DNA from: JAOUJD01 sp963841815 | GTDB taxonomy: Bacteria; Pseudomonadota; Gammaproteobacteria; Burkholderiales; Burkholderiaceae_F | Reading direction: 5' to 3' | DNA: 64,000 bases | Assembly: GCA_963841815.1 (NCBI GenBank) | Contig: CAWJEE010000016.1 | Span: 124,001-188,000 of the forward strand | Shown here: piece after piece, positions 1-8,144 of the stretch | Layout: each line of letters opens with the position of its first letter | Numbering within the stretch: position 1 is the first letter of the stretch | The notes under the pieces: generated by a model | What the model was told of the DNA's origin: nothing | The model's database searches: none | What the model saw: only the letters and a program-made list of their open reading frames with translations | Translations under genes and position numbers: made by a program

Positions 1-102
1 AGACGATGGTGAAGTTCGAGGATGGTCGCACCGGCAACGATCAGCGCGACCCTGAAGGTGAACGAAGCCCGGGTGCACGCGCCCATGAAGGCGGCGGCGT
101 GA
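1..102 (+). CDS. C-terminal end of an acyl-CoA ligase (AMP-forming), partial, probable frameshift
   Basis: Only the last ~33 codons are inside the window. One frame reads VKFEDGRTG up to about base 35. Removing one A there moves to the frame TISATLKVNEARV, which runs to the stop at 100-102. The joined text resembles the C-terminus of long-chain acyl-CoA synthetases that commonly sit inside this kind of liv operon, but so few residues are visible that the family call is an inference from those residues and context. Neither frame is open through the whole stretch, so a one-base insertion near position 36 is likely. It is followed after 10 bases by a small membrane protein and livG. Confidence 0.45.
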
Positions 103-112
103 GGCCGATGCG

Positions 113-364
113 ATGAGCCCGCGCGTGCTGATCGCCGTCGTCTGCCTCGTGGCCGGGGTGATGCTCGCCGCGTGGTCGCTCGCGTCCGGCCAGTTGCTGC
201 TCGCGCTGGCGGGCTTCGCGCTGATCTTCGTCTTCCTTTACCTGGCGATGGAGGCCATGTCGAAGGCCGGGAAGCCGAAGGACGGAATCCGGCCGGCGGC
301 CAACGCCGCATGGTCGATGAAGGACCAGCCGCCGGGCGGCAACCAGAGCGAGGGGCCGCGATGA
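113..364 (+). CDS. Small membrane protein of the liv operon (83 aa)
   Basis: Not a family I can name. The N-terminal half is two closely spaced hydrophobic segments (about residues 5-25 and 29-47) with few charges. The rest is a polar Gly/Pro/Lys-rich tail of about 35 residues. It is therefore probably a small inner-membrane protein with a cytoplasmic tail. The stop overlaps the start of the downstream ATPase gene in an ATGA arrangement, which implies translational coupling. It also follows the upstream ligase by only 10 bases, so it is an internal member of the transporter operon. A role in transporter assembly is only a guess from position. Confidence 0.6.
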   Translation: MSPRVLIAVVCLVAGVMLAAWSLASGQLLLALAGFALIFVFLYLAMEAMSKAGKPKDGIRPAANAAWSMKDQPPGGNQSEGPR

Positions 365-1146
365 GCGGGCGCAAGATCGGCGAGGTGATCCTCGACCTGG
401 CGGACGTGTCGCTGTCGTTCGGCGGCGTGAAGGCGCTGCAGAACATCTCGTTCAACGTCAGGGAGCACGAGATCCGCGCAATCATCGGCCCCAACGGCGC
501 CGGCAAGAGCTCGATGCTGAACGTGATCAACGGCGTCTACACGCCGCAGCAGGGCCGCATCACGTTCCACGGGCAAGGTGCGTGGCACATGGATCCGCAC
601 GATGCGGCCTCCAGCGGCATCGGCCGCACCTTCCAGAGCCTCGCCCTTTTCAAGGGCATGAGCGTGCTGGACAACATCATGACCGGGCGCAACCTGCGGA
701 TGCGGACGGGGCTGCTGTCGCAGGCCATCCATCTCGGGTTCGCCCGGCGCGAGGAACTGCGCCACCGCGAGTTCGTCGAGCACATCATCGACTTCCTCGA
801 GATCCAGGCGTACCGCAAGACATCGGTCGGTCGGTTGCCATACGGGCTGCAGAAGCGCGTCGACCTCGGCCGGGCCCTGGCGATGGAGCCGAAGCTGCTG
901 CTGCTCGACGAGCCGATGGCGGGCATGAACCTCGAGGAGAAGGAGGACATGTGCCGCTTCGTCCTCGACGTCAACGACGAGTTCGGGACGACGATCGTGC
1001 TGATCGAGCACGACATGGGCGTCGTGATGGACATCTCGGACCGCGTCGTGGTGCTCGACTACGGCAAGAAGATCGGCGACGGCACGCCGGACGAAGTCCG
1101 CAGCAGCCAGGCGGTGATCGACGCCTACCTCGGAGTGTCGCACTGA
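361..1146 (+). CDS. livG: Branched-chain amino-acid-type ABC transporter ATPase (LivG family)
   Basis: 261 aa, the usual LivG length. It powers uptake of amino acids, amides or small carboxylates through the LivHM pore. Walker A GPNGAGKS is at residues 43-50, a signature-like YGLQKR at 161-166, Walker B LLLLDEP at 179-185 and the switch His at about 217. The inserted segment around residues 100-145 is typical of LivG rather than LivF. The ATG at 361 overlaps the previous stop and gives the first in-frame ABC residues; upstream in-frame codons encode no conserved sequence. livH starts 1 base after the stop codon. The substrate cannot be told from the sequence, though the linked CoA ligases suggest an organic acid. 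Confidence 0.93.
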   Translation: MSGRKIGEVILDLADVSLSFGGVKALQNISFNVREHEIRAIIGPNGAGKSSMLNVINGVYTPQQGRITFHGQGAWHMDPHDAASSGIGRTFQSLALFKGMSVLDNIMTGRNLRMRTGLLSQAIHLGFARREELRHREFVEHIIDFLEIQAYRKTSVGRLPYGLQKRVDLGRALAMEPKLLLLDEPMAGMNLEEKEDMCRFVLDVNDEFGTTIVLIEHDMGVVMDISDRVVVLDYGKKIGDGTPDEVRSSQAVIDAYLGVSH

Positions 1147-1147
1147 A

Positions 1148-2164
1148 ATGACGTTGACCACGCTTCAACGCAACTGGCCGGTCGTCGCGCTGATCGTCGC
1201 GGTGACGATCGGCGCCATCGCACCGCTCGTGCTCGGCATGAGCGCGCCTGGTTTCTACTTCGAGGTGCTGCTCGGCGGCCTGATGTCCGGCGTGCTCTAT
1301 TCGCTTGTCGCGCTCGGCTTCGTGCTGATCTTCAAGGCGTCCGGGGTCTTCAATTTCGCGCAGGGGGCGATGGTGCTGTTCGCAGCGCTGTCGCTGGCGC
1401 GACTGAGCGAGCACATGCCGCTCGCCGTGGCCTTCGTCGTGTCGGTGGCGATCATGGCGGTCTTCGCCTGGGTGGTGGAGCGCTTCGTCCTGCGGCACCT
1501 CGTCAACCAGGACGCGGTCGTGCTGCTCATGGCCACGCTCGGCATCACGTACTTCCTCGACGGCTTCGGCCAGCTGGTGTGGGGCAGCGACATCTACAGG
1601 ATCGAGACCGGCTTGCCCAAGACGCCCGTGATGGTGCTCGACAACATCTTCGAGGGCGGCATCCTGATCAACACCGAGGACTTCGTCGCGGCGGCCGTCG
1701 CGGCGCTGCTCGTCCTTGCGCTCGCGGTCTTCTTCCAGAAGACGTCGACCGGTCGCGCGTTGCGCGCCGTGGCCGACGACCACCAGGCCGCGCAGTCGAT
1801 CGGCATCCCGCTGAACCGCATCTGGGTCATCGTGTGGACCGTGGCCGGCTTCGTCGCGCTGGTGGCCGGAATGGTCTGGGGCTCGAAGCTCGGCGTGCAG
1901 TTTTCGCTGTCGCTGATCGCGCTGAAGGCGCTGCCCGTGGTGATCCTGGGCGGTTTCACCTCGGTGCCCGGCGCGATCATCGGCGGCCTGATCATCGGCG
2001 TCGGGGAGAAGTTCGCGGAGGTCTTCCTCGGTCCGATCGTGGTGAAGGCGTTCGACCTGGCCGGCGGCGGCATCGAGAACTGGTTCGCCTACGTGCTCGC
2101 CCTGCTGTTCCTGCTGGTTCGCCCCGAAGGGTTGTTCGGGGAGAAGCACATCGACCGGGTGTAG
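1148..2164 (+). CDS. livH: Branched-chain amino-acid-type ABC transporter permease (LivH family)
   Basis: 338 aa hydrophobic inner-membrane protein with about eight predicted membrane segments. It carries the LivH-like stretch LMSGVLYSLVALGFVLIFKA near the N-terminus (residues ~39-58) and the EAA-like ATPase contact region around RALRAVADD (~205-213). It forms the translocation pore with LivM. It lies between livG and livM with 1-base and 13-base gaps, so all three are surely co-transcribed. The ATG at 1148 directly follows the livG stop, and the N-terminal residues run straight into the first membrane segment. No interruption was seen. Confidence 0.93.
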   Translation: MTLTTLQRNWPVVALIVAVTIGAIAPLVLGMSAPGFYFEVLLGGLMSGVLYSLVALGFVLIFKASGVFNFAQGAMVLFAALSLARLSEHMPLAVAFVVSVAIMAVFAWVVERFVLRHLVNQDAVVLLMATLGITYFLDGFGQLVWGSDIYRIETGLPKTPVMVLDNIFEGGILINTEDFVAAAVAALLVLALAVFFQKTSTGRALRAVADDHQAAQSIGIPLNRIWVIVWTVAGFVALVAGMVWGSKLGVQFSLSLIALKALPVVILGGFTSVPGAIIGGLIIGVGEKFAEVFLGPIVVKAFDLAGGGIENWFAYVLALLFLLVRPEGLFGEKHIDRV

Positions 2165-2177
2165 GGGAACGACGACC

Positions 2178-3242
2178 ATGCTCTACCGCGAAAACGGCCA
2201 GTTCAAGACGAGCTACGTCGAGGACCAGCAGATCCTGCCGATCGTGCAGGACCGGTGGTTCATGCTCGCCCTGCTTGCCGTCGCGTACTTCGCGCTGCCG
2301 GCATTCGCGAGCGACTACCTGCTGCGGGCGCTGATCATCCCGTTCCTGATCCTCGCGATCGCGGCGATCGGACTGAACATCCTCGTCGGCTACTGCGGCC
2401 AGATCTCGCTCGGCACCGCGGCCTTCATGGCGATCGGCGCCTACGCGGCCTACAACCTGGTGGTCCGGGTTCCGATGCTGAACTTCCTGATCGTGCTGGT
2501 GCTTGCCGGTGCGATCGCGGCGCTCGTCGGCGTGCTGTTCGGCATCCCGAGCCTGCGCATCAAGGGCCTGTACCTCGCGGTGGCCACGCTCGCCGCGCAG
2601 TTCTTCGTCGACTGGGTGTTCGCGCGCGTGAAGTGGTTCACGAACTACTCGCCGTCCGGCTCCGTGTCGACCGCGCCGATCGAGATGTTCGGCTGGACGA
2701 TGGAATCGCCTCTGGACCGGTACCTGTTCGTGCTGACGGTCGCCGTGGTGCTGACGCTCGCTGCGAAGAACCTGGTGCGCGGCCACATCGGCCGCAGCTG
2801 GATGGCGATGCGCGACATGGACGTCGCCGCCGAGGTGATCGGGATCCGGCCCCTGTACGCCAAGCTGAGCGCATTCGCGGTGAGCTCGTTCTACGCGGGC
2901 GTCGCCGGCGCTCTCTGGGGGTTCGTCCATCTGGGCGCGTGGGAGCCGCTGGCGTTCAACATCAACATGTCGCTGAACCTGCTGTTCATGATCATCATCG
3001 GCGGCATGGGCTCGTTGCTCGGCGCGTACTTCGGCGCGGCCTTCATCGTGCTGCTGCCGATCCTGCTGAACCAGATCCCCGGGATGTTCGGCCTTCATGT
3101 CGATGTCGCGCTGTCGTCGCACCTGGAACTGATCATCTTCGGCGGCCTGATCGTCTTCTTCCTGATCGCCGAACCGCACGGGCTGGCCCGGCTGTGGGCG
3201 ATCGGCAAGGAAAAGTTGCGGCTTTGGCCGTTCCCGCACTGA
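2178..3242 (+). CDS. livM: Branched-chain amino-acid-type ABC transporter permease (LivM family)
   Basis: 354 aa integral membrane protein and partner of LivH. Family landmarks are the NILVGYCGQISLGTAAFMAI segment (residues ~57-76), the PSLRIKGLYLAVATLAAQF region after it, and the cytoplasmic RSWMAMRDMDVAAEVIGI loop (~209-226), which contacts the ATPases. The protein begins with about 30 polar residues before the first helix, which is normal for LivM. It is followed after 63 bases by the binding-protein gene. That gap contains a good ribosome binding site (AAGGAG) but no obvious terminator. Confidence 0.93.
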   Translation: MLYRENGQFKTSYVEDQQILPIVQDRWFMLALLAVAYFALPAFASDYLLRALIIPFLILAIAAIGLNILVGYCGQISLGTAAFMAIGAYAAYNLVVRVPMLNFLIVLVLAGAIAALVGVLFGIPSLRIKGLYLAVATLAAQFFVDWVFARVKWFTNYSPSGSVSTAPIEMFGWTMESPLDRYLFVLTVAVVLTLAAKNLVRGHIGRSWMAMRDMDVAAEVIGIRPLYAKLSAFAVSSFYAGVAGALWGFVHLGAWEPLAFNINMSLNLLFMIIIGGMGSLLGAYFGAAFIVLLPILLNQIPGMFGLHVDVALSSHLELIIFGGLIVFFLIAEPHGLARLWAIGKEKLRLWPFPH

Positions 3243-3305
3243 GAGGTCCGAGGCGGAGCGGTTTCCACTTACGAATGCTGGACCCAACACCCTAAGGAGA
3301 CATCG

Positions 3306-4733
3306 ATGGCAGCTTTGCTTGCAGTAAAGGCGCGGGCCGTGGCGCTGGCGATCGGGACGATCGCCGTCGCCACGTCGCTCGCCTTGCCGGGCGCGGCAGT
3401 CGCGCAACAGAAGGGAGCGGCCGCCGGCAAGGGCGAGCAGTTCTTCCCGGTCCTCGTGTACCGCACCGGTGCCTACGGCCCGAACGGCACGCCATGGGCC
3501 AATGGCTACGTCGACTACCTGAAGCTGGTCAACGCACAGGGCGGCATCAACGGCGTCAAGATCACGTACGAGGAGTGCGAGACGGCGTATGACACGGCAA
3601 AGAGCGTCGAGTGCTACGAGCGCCTGAAGTCGCGGCCCAACGCCGCGGTGTTCCAGCCGCTGTCGACCGGCGCGACGTTCGCCATCACGGACAAGGCGCC
3701 GACCGACAAGATTCCGATCATCACCGCAGGCTATGGCCGCTCGGAGTCGGTCGAGGGCGAGGTCTTCCCGTGGAACTTCCCGCTGGCGGGTACGTACTGG
3801 ACCGCGGCCGACGTGCTCGTGCAGCACCTCGGCAAGCAGAACGGCGGACTGGACAAGCTCAAGGGCAAGAAGATCGCGCTGATCTACCACGACTCGCCGT
3901 ACGGCAAGGAGCCGATCCCGCTGCTGACCGAGCGCTCGAAGCTGCACGGGTTCCAGCTGACGACGATTCCCGTTACGCACCCGGGAGTGGAACAGAAGGC
4001 CGCCTGGCTGCAGATCCGGCAGCAGCGTCCCGACTACGTGATCCTGTGGGGCTGGGGCGTGATGAACTCCACGGCGATCCGCGAGGCGGTCGCCACCGGT
4101 TTCCCGCGCGAGAAGATGTACGGCGGGTGGTGGTCCGGGGCCGAGCCTGACGTCCTGCCGGTCGGCGCGGATGCCAAGGGCTACAACGCAATGGCGTTCC
4201 AGCATGGCGCGGGACGCGCCAAGGTGCACGAGGACATCCTGAAGCTCGTGCACGCGAAGGGCCAGGGCACCGGACCGGCCGAAGAGGTGGGCCAGGTGCT
4301 CTACACGCGCGGCCTGATCAGCGCGATGTTCGCGGTCGAAGGCGTGCGCCAGGCGCAGCTGCGCTATGGCGTGCGGCCGCTCACCGGCGAGGAAGTGCGC
4401 TACGGGCTGGAGAACCTCAACATCGACCAGAAGCGCATCGATGCGCTCGGGTTGACCGGAGTGATCCGTCCGCTGGCGACGAACTGCCGCGACCACGAGG
4501 GTTCGCGCTTCGCGCGCGTGCACACGTGGGACGGCAGCAAGTGGAACTTCTCGTCCGACTGGTTCGAGTCCGACGCCCAGATCATCAAGCCGATGATCAA
4601 GGAATTCTCCACGCGCTACGCCGCCGAGAAGAAGATCACGCGCCGCAGCTGCGAGGCGGAAATCGCCGCCGCCCAGAAGGCCGCTCCGGCCGCTGCCCCG
4701 GCGAAGGCCGCCGCTCCGGCAGCGAAGAAGTAA
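3306..4733 (+). CDS. Periplasmic substrate-binding protein of the liv-type ABC transporter
   Basis: 475 aa with a Sec signal peptide (hydrophobic core about residues 12-30, cut near AVAQ). The mature part is a type-I periplasmic binding fold (Peripla_BP_6/LivK superfamily), with EQFFPVLVYRTGAYGPNGTP at its start and GGINGVKITYEECETAYD as the typical cofactor-free binding segment. It is longer than E. coli LivK (~370 aa) and resembles the long binding proteins of aromatic/organic-acid liv operons. The last ~25 residues are a low-complexity Ala/Pro/Lys tail, probably a disordered extension of the mature protein. AAGGAGACATCG precedes the ATG. The ligand is unknown. Confidence 0.88.
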   Translation: MAALLAVKARAVALAIGTIAVATSLALPGAAVAQQKGAAAGKGEQFFPVLVYRTGAYGPNGTPWANGYVDYLKLVNAQGGINGVKITYEECETAYDTAKSVECYERLKSRPNAAVFQPLSTGATFAITDKAPTDKIPIITAGYGRSESVEGEVFPWNFPLAGTYWTAADVLVQHLGKQNGGLDKLKGKKIALIYHDSPYGKEPIPLLTERSKLHGFQLTTIPVTHPGVEQKAAWLQIRQQRPDYVILWGWGVMNSTAIREAVATGFPREKMYGGWWSGAEPDVLPVGADAKGYNAMAFQHGAGRAKVHEDILKLVHAKGQGTGPAEEVGQVLYTRGLISAMFAVEGVRQAQLRYGVRPLTGEEVRYGLENLNIDQKRIDALGLTGVIRPLATNCRDHEGSRFARVHTWDGSKWNFSSDWFESDAQIIKPMIKEFSTRYAAEKKITRRSCEAEIAAAQKAAPAAAPAKAAAPAAKK

Positions 4734-4741
4734 CCGAGAAC

Positions 4742-4799
4742 CAACCGGCCGCGTCGCGGCCGGTTGTGCAAAGCGTCCGCTCGGGCGCTTTGCACAACC
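4742..4799 (+). promoter_or_regulatory. Two overlapping, mutually exclusive hairpins between the binding-protein gene and livF
   Basis: Hairpin A: bases 4742-4753 pair perfectly with 4755-4766 around a single T (12-bp palindrome; in RNA the central bases form the loop). Hairpin B: bases 4762-4775 pair perfectly with 4786-4799 (14 bp, 10-base loop). The two share bases 4762-4766 (GGTTG), so both full stems cannot form at once. Neither is followed by a T run, and the GGGAG ribosome site of livF begins just after hairpin B. Stable stems after a binding-protein gene are known to raise its mRNA level relative to the rest of a transporter operon. A switching role here is inference. Confidence 0.75.
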
Positions 4800-4812
4800 T
4801 GGGAGACGAACG

Positions 4813-5634
4813 GTGACCGCACCGCTCCTCAACGTCAACGGCATCGAGGTGATCTACAACCACGTGATCCTCGTGCTGAAGGGCGTTTCTCTGAACGTAC
4901 CCGAGGGCAGCGTGGTGGCCCTGCTCGGCGCCAATGGCGCCGGCAAGACCACGACGCTGCGCGCCGTGTCGAACCTGCTGCGTGCCGAGCGCGGCGAGGT
5001 GACCAAGGGCTCGATCGAATTGCGTGGCGAGAAGATCGAGGACCTGACCGCCTACGAGCTCGTGAAGCGCGGCGTTGTCCAGGTGATGGAGGGGCGGCGC
5101 TGCTTCGCCCACCTCACCGTCGAGGAAAACCTTCTGTCGGGCGCGTACTCGCGCGGGTCGTCGGGCCGCGGCAAGTCGCGCGCGGAGATCGCCGCGGATC
5201 TCGAGAAGGTCTACGCGTATTTCCCGCGGCTGAAGCAGCGGCGGACGAGCCAGTCGGGTTACACCTCTGGCGGCGAGCAGCAGATGACCGCGATCGGCCG
5301 CGCGCTGATGGCGCGGCCGTCGATGATCCTGCTCGACGAGCCCTCGATGGGCCTCGCGCCGCAGGTCGTCGATGAGATCTTCTCGATCGTCAAGGATCTC
5401 AACGCGAAGGAACGGGTTTCCTTCCTGCTCGCGGAGCAGAACACCAACGTTGCGCTGAAGTACGCGCACTACGGGTACATCCTCGAGAACGGCCGCGTGG
5501 TCATGGACGGCGAGGCCGGGGTGCTGCGCGAAAACGAAGACGTCAAGGAGTTCTACCTCGGGGTCTCGAAGGCGGGCCGCAAGAGCTTCCGCGACGCCAA
5601 GTTCTACAAGCGACGCAAGCGCTGGCTCGCTTGA
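4813..5634 (+). CDS. livF: Branched-chain amino-acid-type ABC transporter ATPase (LivF family)
   Basis: 273 aa, slightly longer than typical LivF (~235-260). Walker A GANGAGKT is at 39-46, signature SGGEQQ at 152-157, Walker B ILLDEP at 172-177 and the switch-region EQN near 208. The C-terminal ~30 residues (KSFRDAKFYKRRKRW) are a basic extension found in LivF members of CoA-ligase-linked operons. The start is GTG at 4813, preceded by GGGAG at proper spacing. It is the second ATPase of the LivGF pair. The gene follows the hairpin pair and precedes a small lipoprotein after 13 bases. Confidence 0.92.
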   Translation: MTAPLLNVNGIEVIYNHVILVLKGVSLNVPEGSVVALLGANGAGKTTTLRAVSNLLRAERGEVTKGSIELRGEKIEDLTAYELVKRGVVQVMEGRRCFAHLTVEENLLSGAYSRGSSGRGKSRAEIAADLEKVYAYFPRLKQRRTSQSGYTSGGEQQMTAIGRALMARPSMILLDEPSMGLAPQVVDEIFSIVKDLNAKERVSFLLAEQNTNVALKYAHYGYILENGRVVMDGEAGVLRENEDVKEFYLGVSKAGRKSFRDAKFYKRRKRWLA

Positions 5635-5647
5635 TCGGGCGGCGATC

Positions 5648-5839
5648 ATGTCCAGGCTGCCCTGGCTCCTGCTTGGCGCCGCGTTCGCGCTGACAGCCTG
5701 TACGCGTGCGGACCGCGAACCCGCCCGCACGCCGCTGCCGACCCGGCAGACGACGATCGACCCGGTGAACAACAAGCTCGACGCCGCCGCGCAGGACACC
5801 GAACGGCGGCGCCAGGACATCGACAACGCAGCCAGGTAA
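5648..5839 (+). CDS. Small lipoprotein (63 aa)
   Basis: Short protein with a lipoprotein signal: a hydrophobic stretch about residues 5-16 and lipobox LTAC, with Cys18 as the probable lipidated residue. The mature part is about 45 residues, polar and charged, ending in a possible short amphipathic helix (DAAAQDTERRRQDIDNAAR). No family recognised. It sits between livF and the PaaK-like ligase in the same operon (gaps of 13 and 14 bases), so it is likely co-expressed with the transporter. Outer-membrane anchoring is inferred from the lack of Asp after the Cys. Confidence 0.6.
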   Translation: MSRLPWLLLGAAFALTACTRADREPARTPLPTRQTTIDPVNNKLDAAAQDTERRRQDIDNAAR

Positions 5840-5853
5840 CTTGCGGGAGCCCC

Positions 5854-7083
5854 ATGACAGACTACCTCGACAACCGCGAGACACGCGATCAAAGCCAGCG
5901 TGAACTTGACCTGATGGGCCAACTGCCGGGGCTGCTCTCCCGGGCGCTGAAGGCGCCGGCGTGGCAGCGGCACCTGGGTGACGTCGATGCCACGCACGTC
6001 AACAGCCGCGCGGCGCTCGCGCGCCTGCCGGTCATGCGCAAGGCAGAGCTCCCCGCCATGCAGAAGGCGGAGCCGCCGTTCGGCGGGTTCATAGCGGTCG
6101 AGCCCGAGCGGATCGGCCGGATGTTCACGTCCCCGGGACCGATCTACGAGCCCGAGGGACGACAGGACGATCCGTGGCGGGCCGCGCGCGGCCTCTTCGC
6201 GGCGGGATTCCGCAGCGGCGATCGCGTGCTCAACACGTTCTCGTATCACCTGACGCCCGGTGGCTTCATCATGGACGGCGCCGCGCGGTCGATCGGCTGT
6301 ACGGTCATTCCCGCGGGCCCAGGCAACACCGATCAGCAACTCGACGTGATCGAGCACCTGCGGCCCGCCGCCTACACCGGCACGCCCGACTTCCTGAAGA
6401 TCCTGCTCGACGCCGCCGCCAAGGGCGGACGCGATGCGTCGTCGATCACCAAGGCCGTCGTTTCGGGCGCCGCGTTCCCGCCGTCGCTGCAGGCCGAGTT
6501 CCAGTCACGCGGCATCGGCGCGTACCAGCTGTACGCGACGGCCGATGTCGGCGTGATCGCCTTCGAGACGTCCGCGCGCGAAGGACTGGTCGTCAACGAA
6601 GACGTGCTGGTCGAGATCGTTCGCCCCGGCACGGGCGACCCCGTGGCCGATGGTGAGGTCGGCGAGGTCGTCGTCACATCGTTCGATCAGCACCATCCGT
6701 GGATCCGGCTGGCGCTCGGCGACCTGTCGGCGATCCTGCCCGGCACCTCGCCGTGCGGCCGCACGAACACGCGGATCAAGGGGTGGATGGGACGCGCCGA
6801 CCAGACGGCCAAGATCAAGGGCATGTTCGTCCGGCCGGAGCAGGTCGCGGAAGTCGCCCGCCGGCACGCCGAGCTCGGGCGGGTCCGGCTGGTCGTGACG
6901 CGTGTCGGTGAGATGGACGCGATGACCCTAAGGGCGGAATGCCGCGCGACCGACCCCGGGCTGGAGCGTGCGATCGGCGAGTCGCTGCGCGCGGTGATGA
7001 AGCTCGGCGGGTCCGTGGAACTGCTGGCCCCCGGATCTCTCCCGAACGACGGGAAGGTGATCGAGGACGCGAGGTCCTACTAG
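5854..7083 (+). CDS. Phenylacetate-CoA ligase-like AMP-forming ligase (PaaK family)
   Basis: 409 aa, the size of PaaK-type ligases (~430). The C-terminal landmarks of the adenylating superfamily are present: YATADVGVIAFE (~224-235) where PaaK has its YG.TE motif, and GRADQTAKIKGMFVRPEQV (~313-331), including the conserved Lys-containing hinge. The N-terminal phosphate-binding loop (usually SSGTTG) is not recognisable; the equivalent region reads FTSPGPIYEP. Activity could therefore be altered, or this may be a divergent subfamily. GGGAG precedes the ATG. It ends the transporter operon and is followed by a strong terminator. Probable role: CoA activation of the imported acid. Confidence 0.8.
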   Translation: MTDYLDNRETRDQSQRELDLMGQLPGLLSRALKAPAWQRHLGDVDATHVNSRAALARLPVMRKAELPAMQKAEPPFGGFIAVEPERIGRMFTSPGPIYEPEGRQDDPWRAARGLFAAGFRSGDRVLNTFSYHLTPGGFIMDGAARSIGCTVIPAGPGNTDQQLDVIEHLRPAAYTGTPDFLKILLDAAAKGGRDASSITKAVVSGAAFPPSLQAEFQSRGIGAYQLYATADVGVIAFETSAREGLVVNEDVLVEIVRPGTGDPVADGEVGEVVVTSFDQHHPWIRLALGDLSAILPGTSPCGRTNTRIKGWMGRADQTAKIKGMFVRPEQVAEVARRHAELGRVRLVVTRVGEMDAMTLRAECRATDPGLERAIGESLRAVMKLGGSVELLAPGSLPNDGKVIEDARSY

Positions 7084-7099
7084 GGATGCCGCGGAACGG

Positions 7100-7127
7100 A
7101 AAACGGCGCCCGCGGGCGCCGTTTTTT
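7100..7127 (+). terminator. Intrinsic terminator after the liv/CoA-ligase operon (bidirectional)
   Basis: Perfect 10-bp stem (7101-7110 with 7115-7124), a CGCG loop and a T run at 7122-7127. Read on the minus strand the same stem is followed by TTTTCC, so it can also stop transcription from the convergent DUF1801 gene that ends at 7144. Confidence 0.9.
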
Positions 7128-7143
7128 CTCGCGATGCTTCCAG

Positions 7144-7869
7144 CTACTTGCGTCGGGAGGGGGCGGCTTTCTGCGCTGCCTTGGCGGTCGGCTTGCGGGG
7201 CGGCGTCTTCTGCGCGGCCTTCGTTGCGGCCTTCTTCGCAGCGGGCTTCGCCCTGGTCTTGCTCGCAGTCTTCCCGGCCGGCGCCTTCTTCGTCGACGGT
7301 GCCTTCGCCGGGGCCACGGTGCCGGTGGCGATGTCGATGGCGGCGTACATCGCGTCGCGCATCGTGTTGGCCATTGCATTGATCGCGTCGGTCATCGTGG
7401 CGGCAGGTTTCGCGACCGGAAGCTTCACCGTGGTGGCCGGTGGCGCCGCTGCCTCCTCGTTGATGTCCCACAGCTTCAGCAACTCGGCCTGCGTCGGCAC
7501 GGTGCCCTGGGACACCCGCTGGCGGCGGGCCGCGACCGAGTCACGGACGATCTTCTCGACGACGTCGAGCGGGAGGCGGTTCAGGTCGGAGAACTTGATG
7601 AAGCTCTTCGCCGCGTTCACCCCGGTAAGGGCATCCTTGTGCTTCACGACGACGTCCTTCTCCGCCACGTACAGCGACATGTGCCGGCGACCGGACTCGA
7701 GCGCGAAGAGCGGACCATCCAGTTCGTAGAACGCCAGGCCGTAGCGCATGCTTTCGCGTACCCCGCGCGCGGAGCGGCGAATCATGCTGCACAGGCGGGC
7801 CATCGCGACGCGACGGTCCGGCGGCAGGTCGCGCAGATAGCCGCCTACCGTCGAGGCAGTCGGGTTCAT
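7144..7869 (-). CDS. DUF1801 domain protein with a histone-H1-like Lys/Ala/Pro tail
   Basis: 241 aa. Residues ~5-115 form a DUF1801 (YdhG-like) domain with the familiar ESMRYGLAFYELDGPLFAL and KDVVVKHKDAL-type strands. A linker of ~55 residues follows, and then about 65 residues (~177-241) of repeated Ala-Lys-Pro units (KKAPAGKTASKTRAKPAAKK and on) like bacterial histone-H1/AlgP tails. Such tails usually bind DNA or other polyanions. The start at 7869 is chosen because GGAGGAAATGAC lies just upstream and the domain begins there; the in-frame upstream sequence is not conserved-looking. The biochemical function of DUF1801 is not settled. Confidence 0.8.
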   Translation of the reverse strand: MNPTASTVGGYLRDLPPDRRVAMARLCSMIRRSARGVRESMRYGLAFYELDGPLFALESGRRHMSLYVAEKDVVVKHKDALTGVNAAKSFIKFSDLNRLPLDVVEKIVRDSVAARRQRVSQGTVPTQAELLKLWDINEEAAAPPATTVKLPVAKPAATMTDAINAMANTMRDAMYAAIDIATGTVAPAKAPSTKKAPAGKTASKTRAKPAAKKAATKAAQKTPPRKPTAKAAQKAAPSRRK

Positions 7870-8144
7870 GTCATTTCCTCCAGCGCACAACTCGCAAACA
7901 AGCGATTTTAGCGCGTTCGTCGCGGGAAAGCCCGACTTGGGGAAGGCAAAGGCCTCCACAGGGCTGGCAAAGTGGCCCGGGAGGCCCGAAAACGGTGCGG
8001 AAACGCGAGGAAACGGGCCCGATGGCCCGCCCGCGGGGGGTTCGGGCCGCGTGCCGCTTCTACAGTTTGCCGAATCGGTCCTCCTTGGCGCGCCTCGCGG
8101 CCGCCGGCACGCCACAGCTCGTCCGGATCTCGTCCCTGGCCCGC

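Noticed and set aside
1992..4844. 950-codon open frame on the minus strand
   Set aside because: Antisense to livM and the binding-protein gene, which have clear family motifs and signal peptide; shadow of GC3 bias.
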